Notes under the pieces: model-generated
Database searches by the model: none
Seen by the model: only the letters and a program-made list of their open reading frames with translations
What the model was told of the DNA's origin: nothing
Shown: positions 25,453 to 33,234 of the stretch, in pieces
How the letters are laid out: every line of letters begins with the position of its first letter
Position numbering within the stretch: the stretch's first letter is position 1
NCBI RefSeq assembly: GCF_040760005.1
Contig: NZ_CP099760.1
Coordinates: 3,715,501 to 3,779,500 of the forward strand
Length of the DNA: 64,000 bases
Reading direction: 5' to 3'
Source of the DNA: Pseudomonas sp. stari2
Lineage (GTDB): Bacteria > Pseudomonadota > Gammaproteobacteria > Pseudomonadales > Pseudomonadaceae
Position numbers and translations under genes: made by a program

Positions 25453-26100
25453 ATGAGCGACATCACCTTGCGCAATACCATTTTGGATGAGCTTGACTTT
25501 CAGCCCAACATCGACGCCGCCCACATTGGTGTCAGCGTGGAAAATGGCATCGTCACACTGTCCGGCCACGTGAAAAGCTACGCTCAAAAAATCAGCGCCG
25601 AGCGCGCGGTCAAGGCGATCAAAGGAGTACGTGCCGTGGCTGAAGAAATACAGGTTCGGCTGGATAAGGGCGCAGGTACAGACGATGACACCATCGCAAA
25701 CCGTGCCGTCAATATCATCTCGTGGCGCTCCGACACACCCGCCGGCGACATCAAGGTCGTCGTGCAAAAAGGCTGGGTAACCCTGGAAGGCCAGGTGGAC
25801 TGGCAGTATCAGAAAGAAGTCGCTGAAAGTGCGGTGCGCAAATTGTCAGGCGTTGTGGGCGTGGATAACCGGATCACCCTGCGCCCGAGAGTGGAGGTCG
25901 TCGATATCCAACGAAGTATCGAAGAAGCCCTTAAACGCAATGCCGAAGTTGATGCCAAGGCCATACGGATCAAGGTCGATGGCAGTGTTGTAAAACTCGA
26001 AGGCAGGGTGCACTTCTGGCGTGAGCGTGAAATCGCCGAACGAGCAGCATGGTCGGTGCCGGGCGTCAGCAAAGTGGAAGACCAACTACTGATCGCCTGA
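25453..26100 (+). CDS. triple BON-domain protein
   Basis: 215 residues from ATG 25453, with GAGG eight bases upstream. Three BON domains in series (about 3-70, 77-145, 148-215), each with the pattern V..G.VTL.G.V (NGIVTLSGHV, GWVTLEGQV, GSVVKLEGRV). There is no signal peptide, so unlike OsmY it should be cytoplasmic. BON domains bind membrane or other ligands. It is a close paralogue of 36174-36821, which shares its domain count and promoter type. Its role in anoxia is unknown. Confidence 0.88.
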   Translation: MSDITLRNTILDELDFQPNIDAAHIGVSVENGIVTLSGHVKSYAQKISAERAVKAIKGVRAVAEEIQVRLDKGAGTDDDTIANRAVNIISWRSDTPAGDIKVVVQKGWVTLEGQVDWQYQKEVAESAVRKLSGVVGVDNRITLRPRVEVVDIQRSIEEALKRNAEVDAKAIRIKVDGSVVKLEGRVHFWREREIAERAAWSVPGVSKVEDQLLIA

Positions 26101-26103
26101 AGC

Positions 26104-26138
26104 ATAGCCCCGGAAATTCCCTGAATATCGGGGGCTAT
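26104..26138 (+). terminator. hairpin after BON gene
   Basis: ATAGCCCC / GGGGCTAT stem with a 19-base loop just after the stop; no T-tract follows, so termination would be weak or factor-assisted. Confidence 0.4.
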
Positions 26139-26219
26139 CCCATGCGACACCGCCTCAGTCGGGGAATCGTGTGTGATCACGACATGCATTGGCACCTACG
26201 TGGGCCTGCGTCTTGAATC

Positions 26220-26233
26220 CATATGCAGATCAA
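26220..26233 (+). promoter_or_regulatory. degenerate ANR half-site upstream of GNAT gene
   Basis: CATATGCAGATCAA keeps only the ATCAA half. It is followed after 21 bases by GCGTAGAAA, and the sequence around it aligns with the leader of the second GNAT gene (42799-42839), so it looks like a decayed version of that promoter. Confidence 0.4.
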
Positions 26234-26319
26234 GTCCGGTGACGGCGAACAGCGTAGAAAGAACCTTGAGCGCTTGGGATATCTTCGCGTCAAGTGACCG
26301 CCGGATGGAGGGCTGAAAG

Positions 26320-26799
26320 GTGATCGCCCCTGAAAAATCCTGGATTGATGTTCTCAGCAACGGTCGCCCGGTGTTGATCAGGTATGTCACGCAAGCAGAT
26401 CAAGTTCGTGAATACGCCCTGGTCCGGCATTCGGCGCCTGAGTCCCGGCATGCGCTTTTACTCAGACAGCAGCACGAACCCCGCCAGACCCAAGCCTGCA
26501 TCGCTCTGGCCCACGAGAATGGCCGCTTGACCGAAATCGGCGCCAGTCGTTATGCCGCGATGGGGAAATACCAGTGCGAATGCGCCGTGACCATCTCCTC
26601 TGCCTGGAAACGCCTCGGTCTGGGAACGTTATTGCTGGAGCACTTGATCGACGCTGCCCGCAGCAATGGCGTCCACCAATTGTACTCGGTCAGCACCTCC
26701 AGCAATGCGCCCTTGCGTGAGCTGGCCAGATTTCTGGGTTTTGAAGCCCACGACGATCCTTTCGACCCCCATAAGGTCATTCATCGCCTGTACCTGTAA
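26320..26799 (+). CDS. GNAT-family acetyltransferase (shorter copy)
   Basis: 159 residues from GTG 26320, with GGAGG upstream. The acetyl-CoA loop region is WKRLGLGTLLLEHLIDAA, followed by GVHQLYSVSTSSNAPL and a closing GFEAHDDP. It is a paralogue of 42903-43466 but lacks about 28 residues, mostly at the N-terminus and in the segment after the SPESRHMRF-like stretch (here APESRHALL). Such GNATs resemble the C-terminal domain of Pat lysine acetyltransferases, so protein acetylation is possible. Its ANR site is degenerate, so it may be on the way to loss. Confidence 0.75.
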   Translation: MIAPEKSWIDVLSNGRPVLIRYVTQADQVREYALVRHSAPESRHALLLRQQHEPRQTQACIALAHENGRLTEIGASRYAAMGKYQCECAVTISSAWKRLGLGTLLLEHLIDAARSNGVHQLYSVSTSSNAPLRELARFLGFEAHDDPFDPHKVIHRLYL

Positions 26800-26890
26800 A
26801 GCCTGTGCAAGGTTTCAGGGGGCGCATCAACTTCTGGTATGACCCGAGCGCCTTGCCGCCACCAGTTGCCAGCCATTCGGAGGACGACAT

Positions 26891-27568
26891 TCATGAACTC
26901 TCATACGCACACATTGCTGTCGTCCGCAGGTTCTGTTCAAACCAGTCGCCGGCGAGCCTGGCGACTTCCTCCAGCGTGCCAGGCTCTTCAAAAAGATGCG
27001 TGGCACGTTCCACGACTTCCAGCCGTTGCTCACACCCCAGGATTTGTTTGCTCCGGCGATTCAAGCCCAGTATCAAAGGATCTTGTGCACCAACAATCTG
27101 CAACGTTGGCGCCTTCACTCGGGTCAGGGCCGGCCCGACCAGATCGGTTCGTCCACCCTGGCTGACCACTGCCCTTATCACCGACGCTCGCTCGGCGGCA
27201 GCCACCATTGCTGTCGCCGCACCGGTACTGGCGCCGAACAGACCAATGGGCAAAGAATACAACTCACGATCCCGGCCGACCCAGTCGATCACGTCGATCA
27301 ACCGTCTAGCCAGCAGGGAAATATCGAAGCGCAAGACCCCGCTAAGATTATCCAGGCGCTGCTCCGGTTCCGTCAGCAAGTCGAACAGCAGCGAGGCCAA
27401 ACCCTGAAGGGCTAATACATCGGCCACATATTGATTGCGCGGGCTCAATCGAGCACTCCCACTGCCGTGTACGAAGATGACCAGGGCGCGCGCGTTTGCC
27501 GGCAAACGCAAATCTGCGGACAGTTCAACGCCAGGCAGCTCCAGGCATCTAAATTCAGCTTCAGGCAT
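26891..27568 (-). CDS. dienelactone-hydrolase-like alpha/beta hydrolase
   Basis: 225 residues. The oxyanion segment IFVHGSGS (about 30-37), nucleophile elbow GASTGAA (about 115) and a late Asp/His pair (GAQDPLI, ATHLFEE) make a complete alpha/beta-hydrolase triad. It overlaps the upstream phosphoribosyltransferase by eight bases. The same pair, PRTase then dienelactone-hydrolase-like protein, also occurs as a fused gene in other bacteria, suggesting a shared pathway. Substrate unknown. Confidence 0.85.
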   Translation of the reverse strand: MPEAEFRCLELPGVELSADLRLPANARALVIFVHGSGSARLSPRNQYVADVLALQGLASLLFDLLTEPEQRLDNLSGVLRFDISLLARRLIDVIDWVGRDRELYSLPIGLFGASTGAATAMVAAAERASVIRAVVSQGGRTDLVGPALTRVKAPTLQIVGAQDPLILGLNRRSKQILGCEQRLEVVERATHLFEEPGTLEEVARLAGDWFEQNLRTTAMCAYESS

Positions 27569-28265
27569 CGCGATGTTCCGTGCAGCAGACGCTCGACAGT
27601 TTTCGCCCCCAAGCTCGTTGCATGAGATCGATGACTTCTTCGTCCGAGGTCTGGGGAAAATCCAGATACCAGTAGCCGATCGACATCATCCAGTCAGGAA
27701 TGAGCGGACAGATCACTTCGTCCACTTGCATCGATAAATCCTCGACTGTTTCCCGAGGAGCAACCGGTACCGCGACGATGATGCGCTCCGGCGCCTGCAT
27801 CCTCACCGCCTGGATCGCAGCCATCATCGAAGAACCTGTGGCCAGGCCGTCGTCGATCAGGATTACCACCTGGCCCTTTACTTTCGGTGGCGGGCGGGTT
27901 CCCCGATACGCTTTTTCACGTCGCGACAGCTCCTGCACCTCCCGGGCGACAACGGCCTCGAAACTGGCTCGACCGATCCGGTGCGCCCGCAGCGCGTCAT
28001 CATTGAGAATTTGTACACCGCCACTGGCTATGGCGCCCATGGCGTATTCCGGGTGCGAAGGGACGCCGAGCTTGCGTACCAGCATCAGGTCCAGCCGCAC
28101 ACGCAGGGCGGTGGCGACTTCATAAGCCACCGGAACACCGCCACGGGGCAAGGCCAAGATGATCACCTCAGGCCTGTTGGCGTATTTGAGCAGAGGTTCG
28201 ACCAAGCGCCGACCGGCTTCGGCGCGGTTAGGCAAGGTAATTTGTGATGAGGGACTGTGGATCAA
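27561..28265 (-). CDS. phosphoribosyltransferase-family protein
   Basis: 234 residues from a TTG start at 28265, chosen because GGGAGG lies exactly five bases upstream and the family begins near PNRAEAGRRL. Hallmarks are LALPRGGVPVAYEVA, VRKLGVP and the PRPP loop VILIDDGLATGSSM (about residues 120-133). The frame is also open upstream to a GTG at 28361, but that part is the decayed tail of a USP gene, not an N-terminal domain. The nucleobase partner is unknown. A related fragment survives at 29268-29349. Confidence 0.83.
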   Translation of the reverse strand: MIHSPSSQITLPNRAEAGRRLVEPLLKYANRPEVIILALPRGGVPVAYEVATALRVRLDLMLVRKLGVPSHPEYAMGAIASGGVQILNDDALRAHRIGRASFEAVVAREVQELSRREKAYRGTRPPPKVKGQVVILIDDGLATGSSMMAAIQAVRMQAPERIIVAVPVAPRETVEDLSMQVDEVICPLIPDWMMSIGYWYLDFPQTSDEEVIDLMQRAWGRKLSSVCCTEHRDA

Positions 28266-28466
28266 GTTAACCTCCCGGGGAGAAGTATCGCAGGCATACA
28301 CCAGATGCAACTCGGCCTGACACTGGATAGCCAGGCTGGACGCCTGCTGAATGATCCGCACATTGCGCTCGTCGTCCTGTGCAGGGAACTGGAAACATCA
28401 ACTGCTGCCACAATCTTGCGCGGTAAAGGATGATCACCTTCGCCAGACAGGTACGTTTTCCATATA
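28266..28466 (-). pseudogene. fragment of a tandem universal stress protein gene
   Basis: Minus-strand codons give YLSGEGDHPLPRKIVAAVDV, then, after a frameshift near 28389, NVRIIQQASSLAIQCQAELH. This is the linker and start of the second Usp domain, closest to the USP at 12286-13173. The front and back of the gene are gone. It sits between an ANR box and the phosphoribosyltransferase, so it now acts as leader RNA. Confidence 0.78.
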
Positions 28467-28497
28467 CCCAGAATCCCTCCTGGTGGCGGCCTTGGCG

Positions 28498-28511
28498 TTG
28501 ATTTTTATCAA
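28498..28511 (-). promoter_or_regulatory. ANR/FNR box, perfect, upstream of USP remnant/PRTase
   Basis: TTGATTTTTATCAA. It probably drove the decayed USP and now the PRTase-hydrolase pair; being symmetric it could also act rightwards. Confidence 0.75.
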
Positions 28512-28616
28512 GTGCCTGTGCGAATCGCAGGCGACCCACTCGAAGCCGCTGCGTCCCGCGCGCGTGACCAGACAAGTAGCCGAGGGCTGAATAGACCGAC
28601 GTTTATTTAATCGCGA

Positions 28617-28630
28617 TTGATCAATGTCAA
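28617..28630 (+). promoter_or_regulatory. ANR box upstream of PyrR-like phosphoribosyltransferase
   Basis: TTGATCAATGTCAA, one mismatch, then 21 bases, then TACCTT as -10. Class II spacing puts transcription start near 28665, 36 bases before the ATG. Confidence 0.72.
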
Positions 28631-28700
28631 TTGCGCCAAGGCAGACCGGGCTACCTTGAGCGAAACGTACGTGCCCATCGTTCGCAGACGGGAGATGGCA

Positions 28701-29267
28701 ATGACGATCCTATTGGCAAGTCAGCGGTTGCGCCTGTATGAACGCAATGAACTCGATGACGTGCTGCAGACGATGGCACGCCAGGCTGCCAGCCTGCTGC
28801 CACCGGCGCCCGCCGCCCTGATTGGTATCAAGCGCCGGGGTGAGCCACTGGCCCAACGATTGCGCGAGCACATTGCACGCCAGACCGGCCAACCGGAACT
28901 TCCTCTTTATCCACTTGAGGTCAAGCGTTATGCCGACGACCTGCAAGTGCTGCATGCCCTCACACAACTGACCGAAAACCCTCTGCTGGCCAAACTCGAT
29001 CTCGCCAATACCACCTTACTGGTCGTTGATGATGTTTTGTTCGAAGGCCATTCGCTGCTGCGTACCTGCGCTTATCTGGCACAACTGGGAGCTCGTCGGG
29101 TCTACACCGCCGTATTGGTCGACCGACACATCTGCCAGCAGCCGATCCGGGCCGACATTGTTGGCGTGCACCTGCAAGTTGCCGCTTCGGACATTGTCGA
29201 ATGCAATGTGCCGCCCTTCGAGCCAGACTTTTGCATAGAGGTCGTGCGCCACGGTGCCGCTCGCTGA
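28701..29267 (+). CDS. PyrR/type I phosphoribosyltransferase-like protein
   Basis: 188 residues from ATG 28701, six bases after GGAG; the ATG at 28695 is too close. The PRPP-binding motif is LLVVDDVLFEGHSL (about 108-121); ALIGIKRRGEPLAQRL is the pyrophosphate-loop region seen in PyrR. PyrR itself is an RNA-binding attenuator and weak uracil PRTase, but whether this protein regulates or salvages is unknown. Monocistronic, with an ANR box directly upstream. It is unrelated in detail to the other PRTase at 27561-28265. Confidence 0.82.
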   Translation: MTILLASQRLRLYERNELDDVLQTMARQAASLLPPAPAALIGIKRRGEPLAQRLREHIARQTGQPELPLYPLEVKRYADDLQVLHALTQLTENPLLAKLDLANTTLLVVDDVLFEGHSLLRTCAYLAQLGARRVYTAVLVDRHICQQPIRADIVGVHLQVAASDIVECNVPPFEPDFCIEVVRHGAAR

Positions 29268-29349
29268 CGCCGATGACGTCAAGCGCTGGCGGGTAGAGGC
29301 GCACACCCAAGGCCATAGCCACCTCATACGCAAGCGGAACTCCGCCACA
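29268..29349 (-). pseudogene. fragment of phosphoribosyltransferase gene
   Basis: The minus strand encodes GGVPLAYEVAMALGVRL and then LDV, matching the first beta-alpha unit of the PRTase at 27561-28265. No start or PRPP loop is left. It is joined without spacer to a USP fragment; GTGGC occurs at the joint in both parents, which suggests a short-homology deletion. Confidence 0.7.
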
Positions 29350-29472
29350 ATGTCCAACGACTTCATGAGGACGACGATGTGCAATGCCGCCCCACTGACC
29401 CTGGCCAGCGCTCCGGCATGGGTAATCGCCGGGGAATTGCGCAGCACCGGATTGATGACCAACAACAGGAGG
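29350..29472 (-). pseudogene. N-terminal fragment of a tandem universal stress protein
   Basis: About 39 codons (LLVINPVLRNSPAITHAGAL and on to LDI) align with the start of the USP at 12286-13173. The usual start codon and ribosome site are gone, and the reading frame continues into a PRTase fragment. Confidence 0.75.
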
Positions 29473-29542
29473 TTCGAACGAAGAGGCCTTTACGAGGCTG
29501 GTTCCCCGTCACGCCAGCGTGCGCCGCACGCAGGTCCGGCGC

Positions 29543-29556
29543 TTGATAAATATCAA
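29543..29556 (-). promoter_or_regulatory. orphan ANR/FNR box, perfect
   Basis: TTGATAAATATCAA stands upstream of the USP fragment only, because the flanking gene at 29592-33215 ends here. It is an intact operator left after its gene decayed. Confidence 0.75.
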
Positions 29557-29591
29557 ACGCGGCGGTGTTCACGAGCTTCAATCTGCAGAGG

Positions 29592-32500
29592 TCAGCCGAT
29601 GACCGCGCCGCCTACCGTGCAGCGTTGTGCTGATCGTTGGCGGTGATAAAACACACGCTTCGCGCCTTCGGCACACACCGTGTACAGCAGACTGATCGCC
29701 AGCACCGATGCCAGGATCGGCAACGGCAAAGGCGCCAACCCCAGCGAAGCGGCAATCGGGCTGTACGGCAGCCCGATCGCCAGCAGCCCCACCGCAAGGG
29801 CACTGACCATCAGTAGTGTCGCCGGTCGACTGCGATAGAACGGTTTGTAGGTGCGCACAATGAAAATCGTCAGCAGCTGGGTCAGCAGCGACTCCACGAA
29901 CCAGCCACTGCGAAAAACCTCGGGCACCATCTGCGACAGCAGGTACAAAGCCACGAACGTCATGATGTCGAACAACGAGCTCACCAGCCCGAAGACCACC
30001 ATGAAATTGCGGATCTGATTGATGTCCCAACGATGCGGGGTTCTTTGCCATTCCCGGTCAACGTTATCGCTGGCGATGCCCATGGAGGGAATATCCGACA
30101 AGAAGTTGTTGAGCAGGATCTGCTTGGCGAGCAACGGCAGAAAGGGCAGCGCCAGCGACGCGAGGGCCATGCTGATCATGTTGCCGAAGTTGGCGCTGGA
30201 GACGATGGAAATGTACTTCAAGGTGTTGGCAAACGTGTGCCGCCCCTCTTCGATGCCCTCGCGCAGCACGTCCAGATCGTGCTGCAGCAACACAAAGTCG
30301 GCCGCCTGCTTGGCCACGTCGGCAGCGTTGTCCACGGAGATCCCGATGTCCGCCACTTGCAGCGCCGGGGCATCGTTGATTCCGTCGCCCATGTACCCGA
30401 CCACATGACCGGTCTTCTGCAGGGCACGGATGATGCGCTCCTTCTGATTGGGGTCGACTTCGGCGAACAGGGTCGTGCGCGCTGCCAGGTGCATCAGCGC
30501 CTCGTCCTTCATCGTCGCCAGCTCGGCACCGGTAATGATGCGCTCCACAGGCAGGCCGACAGCCCTGCCGACATGCCGCACCACCAGGTGGTTGTCGCCG
30601 CTGATGATTTTCACCTGCACGCCGAGCCTGTCGAGGGTGGCGATGGTTTCCGTGACTCCCGGTTCCGGCGGATCAAAGAACAACAGGAAACCGCGAAAGC
30701 TCATGTCTCGCTCATCCTCGCGGCCATAGTGCGTCTGTTCCGGCAGCTCGCGCGTGGCCAGTCCCAGGACGCGGAAGCCCTGCTCGCTCCACTCGCCGAA
30801 GCGTTGCGCGATCAGTGCCCGTTCAGCGGCGTCCAGTGCCTTGCTCTGGTCTCCACGCCGCACCTGCGTGCAGACTTGCAACACGTTGTCCAGCGCCCCT
30901 TTGGTGATCATCAATCGGGGCGCCTGCGTTCTCTGGCTGACCACCACACTCAGACGCTTGCGCACGAAGTCATAAGGGATTTCATCGATTTTCTGCACCC
31001 CGTCTTCCGTCGCCAGGTCTTTGCCCGCCAGGGTGATGGCATCGTCCATGGCATTGCGCATGCCGGTCTGCAGGCTCGCGTTGAGCACTGCCAGTTGCAG
31101 AACGCTCGGTGCCGCGATGCCCTCGACATCCATCGCTGCGTCCAGAACCACAACACCCCGGGTCAGGGTTCCTGTCTTGTCGGTGCACAGAATGTCGATG
31201 GTCCCGAGATTTTCGATGGCATTGAGGTGACGCACGATCACTCCCTTGCCGGCCATGCGCTGCGCACCTTTGGCCAGGGTGATACTGAGGATCGCCGGCA
31301 ACAGTTCCGGCGACAGTCCGATGGACAGGGCAATCGCAAACATCAGCGTGTCGAGGGGTGGACGATGCAGCAGGATGTTGATGCCGAACACAACGATGGT
31401 GATCACCAGCATCACGCGCAGCAGCAGACCGCCAAAGTGCCGAAGGCCTCGCTCGAACTCCGTTTCCGGAGGGCGTAACGCCAGGGTTCTGGCGATATGA
31501 CCGATTTCACTGTCCTGGCCATAGCGGGTCACCAGGACTTCGGCCGAACCGCTGCGCACCGAGGTGCCCATGAACACACAGTTGTGACGCTGCGCGAGGG
31601 TGGCGTCCGGGGCGCACTCCCCCGGCGCTTTCTCCACCGGGTAGGTTTCGCCAGTCAGCAGGCTCTCGCCGATGAAACAATCGAGTGCCTGCAGAATACG
31701 ACCGTCGGCAGCGATCAGGCTGCCGGCGCTGAGCACCAGAATATCCCCGGGCACCACATCGCTGGCGGCGACATCCAGCAAGTGTCCCTCTCGCCGCACG
31801 GTCGCGCGCAAGGCAATCTTGCTGCGCAATTGCTCTACCGCATGGCTGGCACGGTTCTCGTACCACGCGCTGAGCACTGCGCTGATCAGCACAATGCACC
31901 CGACGATTACCGCATCCAGCCAGTCCCCCACCCACACGGCAATACCGGCGCCGGCGATCAGAATCAATACCAGCGGTGTGCGCATCTGCTCCAGTACCAG
32001 CCCGCCCAGTCCTTTGGGTCGATCCTTGATTTGGGTGGGTGCTCGACGCCGTCGTGCCCTGGCCTGAGCGTGACTCAACCCTGCCGGCCCACTGTGCAAG
32101 GTATTGAACAATTGACTGATGGCCGGGCTCCAGTAATCCGCGGTTGCCGCAGGGTCGCGCCCGTGCGCGGTGGAGTGCCATTCCCGATGGGCCAACCAAA
32201 GGCCGGGAAGCATCGGCAACCAGAACGTCAGGCCACGAAACAGCAAAGTCGCGGAGAGCGCCACTGCCAAGTCGATGCCGACCCAGTGCATCGTGACGAC
32301 GGCAGCCGCCTCGAACGCGCCGAGGCCACCGGGCACAATGCCGATACTGCGCAAGACGCTTGCGAGCATGAAGCCGGCAAACAGGCCCAGGGGCGGTGCC
32401 GAAACACCCAGCGAGCGCACTAGAACCCACAGGGTTGTACTGTCGAGAAGGATGATTGCCAGTTCCAGCAACGTGATGCGCAACAGCAGAAAATGGCTGC

Positions 32501-33215
32501 GTACCAGGCGCCGGTCAGCGCCTGTCAGCAAGGCGAGGCTTCTGGCAACGATCGCCAACCGTTGGCCCGGCACATGCGTCGCCAGTTGTGCATTACCCGA
32601 CAGCCCCGGAGTGACAACCGCCAGCAGCAGGCTGAATGCGACGAAGATCACGCAGGTGGTCAGCACGGCAGTCGTGCCATGCCCCTGAAGAATGATCACC
32701 GGCAACGCCAGGCCCACTGACAAGGCATAGGCCAGAAAATAGCCCGACAGATCCAGTACCAGACACGCCAGCACCACCGGCCTGACAAAGCCCAGACGAA
32801 CAAACGAAGCAACGACTGCGAACGCCCCGCTGATCCCGGAGGATGGCAGCGCCTGGTCGACAAACAGCTTCATCACGCTGAGCTTGCCCGCGACCCACAG
32901 GGACAGGTCCTGCCCCCCGGCCTTGAGTACTACGCGAAACACCTGGCCTTGGGCAACGTATGTCAGGGCCTGCAGAACGAAGGCCAGGATCAGCCATTGC
33001 GGCTGCGCCTGCGTCAGCAAGCGGCTGAAGGATTCGACATCGGTAAAGTGCAGAGCAACACCTACCACCGTCGCAAACATCGCGGCGCCCAGCAGCCAGG
33101 TCAGCCACAGGGCTGACCGGCTGTAATGCCGGTCACGTTCCAGTGCAGGCCGCCGGTTGATCTCTGAAACGGGCGGTTTTAAAGGCATGCCGTGACCCTG
33201 CGCATTCATTTGCAT
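29592..33215 (-). CDS. fusion of flippase-like (LPG-synthase TM) domain and P3-type P-ATPase
   Basis: 1207 residues from ATG 33215, 19 bases after the RNase gene; ATGs at 33209 and 33188 are alternatives. Residues about 35-345 form a YbhN/lysylphosphatidylglycerol-synthase-type membrane domain with the SIGIVPGGLGAFEA motif. Residues about 370-1207 are a full MgtA-like ATPase: TGET actuator (521-524), P3-type helix LSPELLP (634-640), DKTGT (679-683) and GDGINDAPAL near 900. The ATPase half predicts Mg2+ or H+ transport; the N-terminal half suggests lipid handling. I know these as separate proteins. They are likely cotranscribed with the upstream RNase under the ANR box at 34680. Confidence 0.85.
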   Translation of the reverse strand: MQMNAQGHGMPLKPPVSEINRRPALERDRHYSRSALWLTWLLGAAMFATVVGVALHFTDVESFSRLLTQAQPQWLILAFVLQALTYVAQGQVFRVVLKAGGQDLSLWVAGKLSVMKLFVDQALPSSGISGAFAVVASFVRLGFVRPVVLACLVLDLSGYFLAYALSVGLALPVIILQGHGTTAVLTTCVIFVAFSLLLAVVTPGLSGNAQLATHVPGQRLAIVARSLALLTGADRRLVRSHFLLLRITLLELAIILLDSTTLWVLVRSLGVSAPPLGLFAGFMLASVLRSIGIVPGGLGAFEAAAVVTMHWVGIDLAVALSATLLFRGLTFWLPMLPGLWLAHREWHSTAHGRDPAATADYWSPAISQLFNTLHSGPAGLSHAQARARRRRAPTQIKDRPKGLGGLVLEQMRTPLVLILIAGAGIAVWVGDWLDAVIVGCIVLISAVLSAWYENRASHAVEQLRSKIALRATVRREGHLLDVAASDVVPGDILVLSAGSLIAADGRILQALDCFIGESLLTGETYPVEKAPGECAPDATLAQRHNCVFMGTSVRSGSAEVLVTRYGQDSEIGHIARTLALRPPETEFERGLRHFGGLLLRVMLVITIVVFGINILLHRPPLDTLMFAIALSIGLSPELLPAILSITLAKGAQRMAGKGVIVRHLNAIENLGTIDILCTDKTGTLTRGVVVLDAAMDVEGIAAPSVLQLAVLNASLQTGMRNAMDDAITLAGKDLATEDGVQKIDEIPYDFVRKRLSVVVSQRTQAPRLMITKGALDNVLQVCTQVRRGDQSKALDAAERALIAQRFGEWSEQGFRVLGLATRELPEQTHYGREDERDMSFRGFLLFFDPPEPGVTETIATLDRLGVQVKIISGDNHLVVRHVGRAVGLPVERIITGAELATMKDEALMHLAARTTLFAEVDPNQKERIIRALQKTGHVVGYMGDGINDAPALQVADIGISVDNAADVAKQAADFVLLQHDLDVLREGIEEGRHTFANTLKYISIVSSANFGNMISMALASLALPFLPLLAKQILLNNFLSDIPSMGIASDNVDREWQRTPHRWDINQIRNFMVVFGLVSSLFDIMTFVALYLLSQMVPEVFRSGWFVESLLTQLLTIFIVRTYKPFYRSRPATLLMVSALAVGLLAIGLPYSPIAASLGLAPLPLPILASVLAISLLYTVCAEGAKRVFYHRQRSAQRCTVGGAVIG

Positions 33216-33234
33216 AACGGTTTCAGTATGCCCG

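Noticed and set aside
26165..26180. TGTGATCACGACATG as a Crp or ANR site before the first GNAT
   Set aside because: Half-sites are wrongly spaced for either; the aligned site at 26220-26233 fits the paralogous promoter better.
27561..28361. USP-phosphoribosyltransferase fusion protein
   Set aside because: The USP-like part is frameshifted upstream and a strong ribosome site with TTG start begins the normal PRTase.
30033..31478. A 481-codon open frame opposite the P3-ATPase
   Set aside because: Same cause: a shadow of a GC-rich gene with strong motifs on the other strand.
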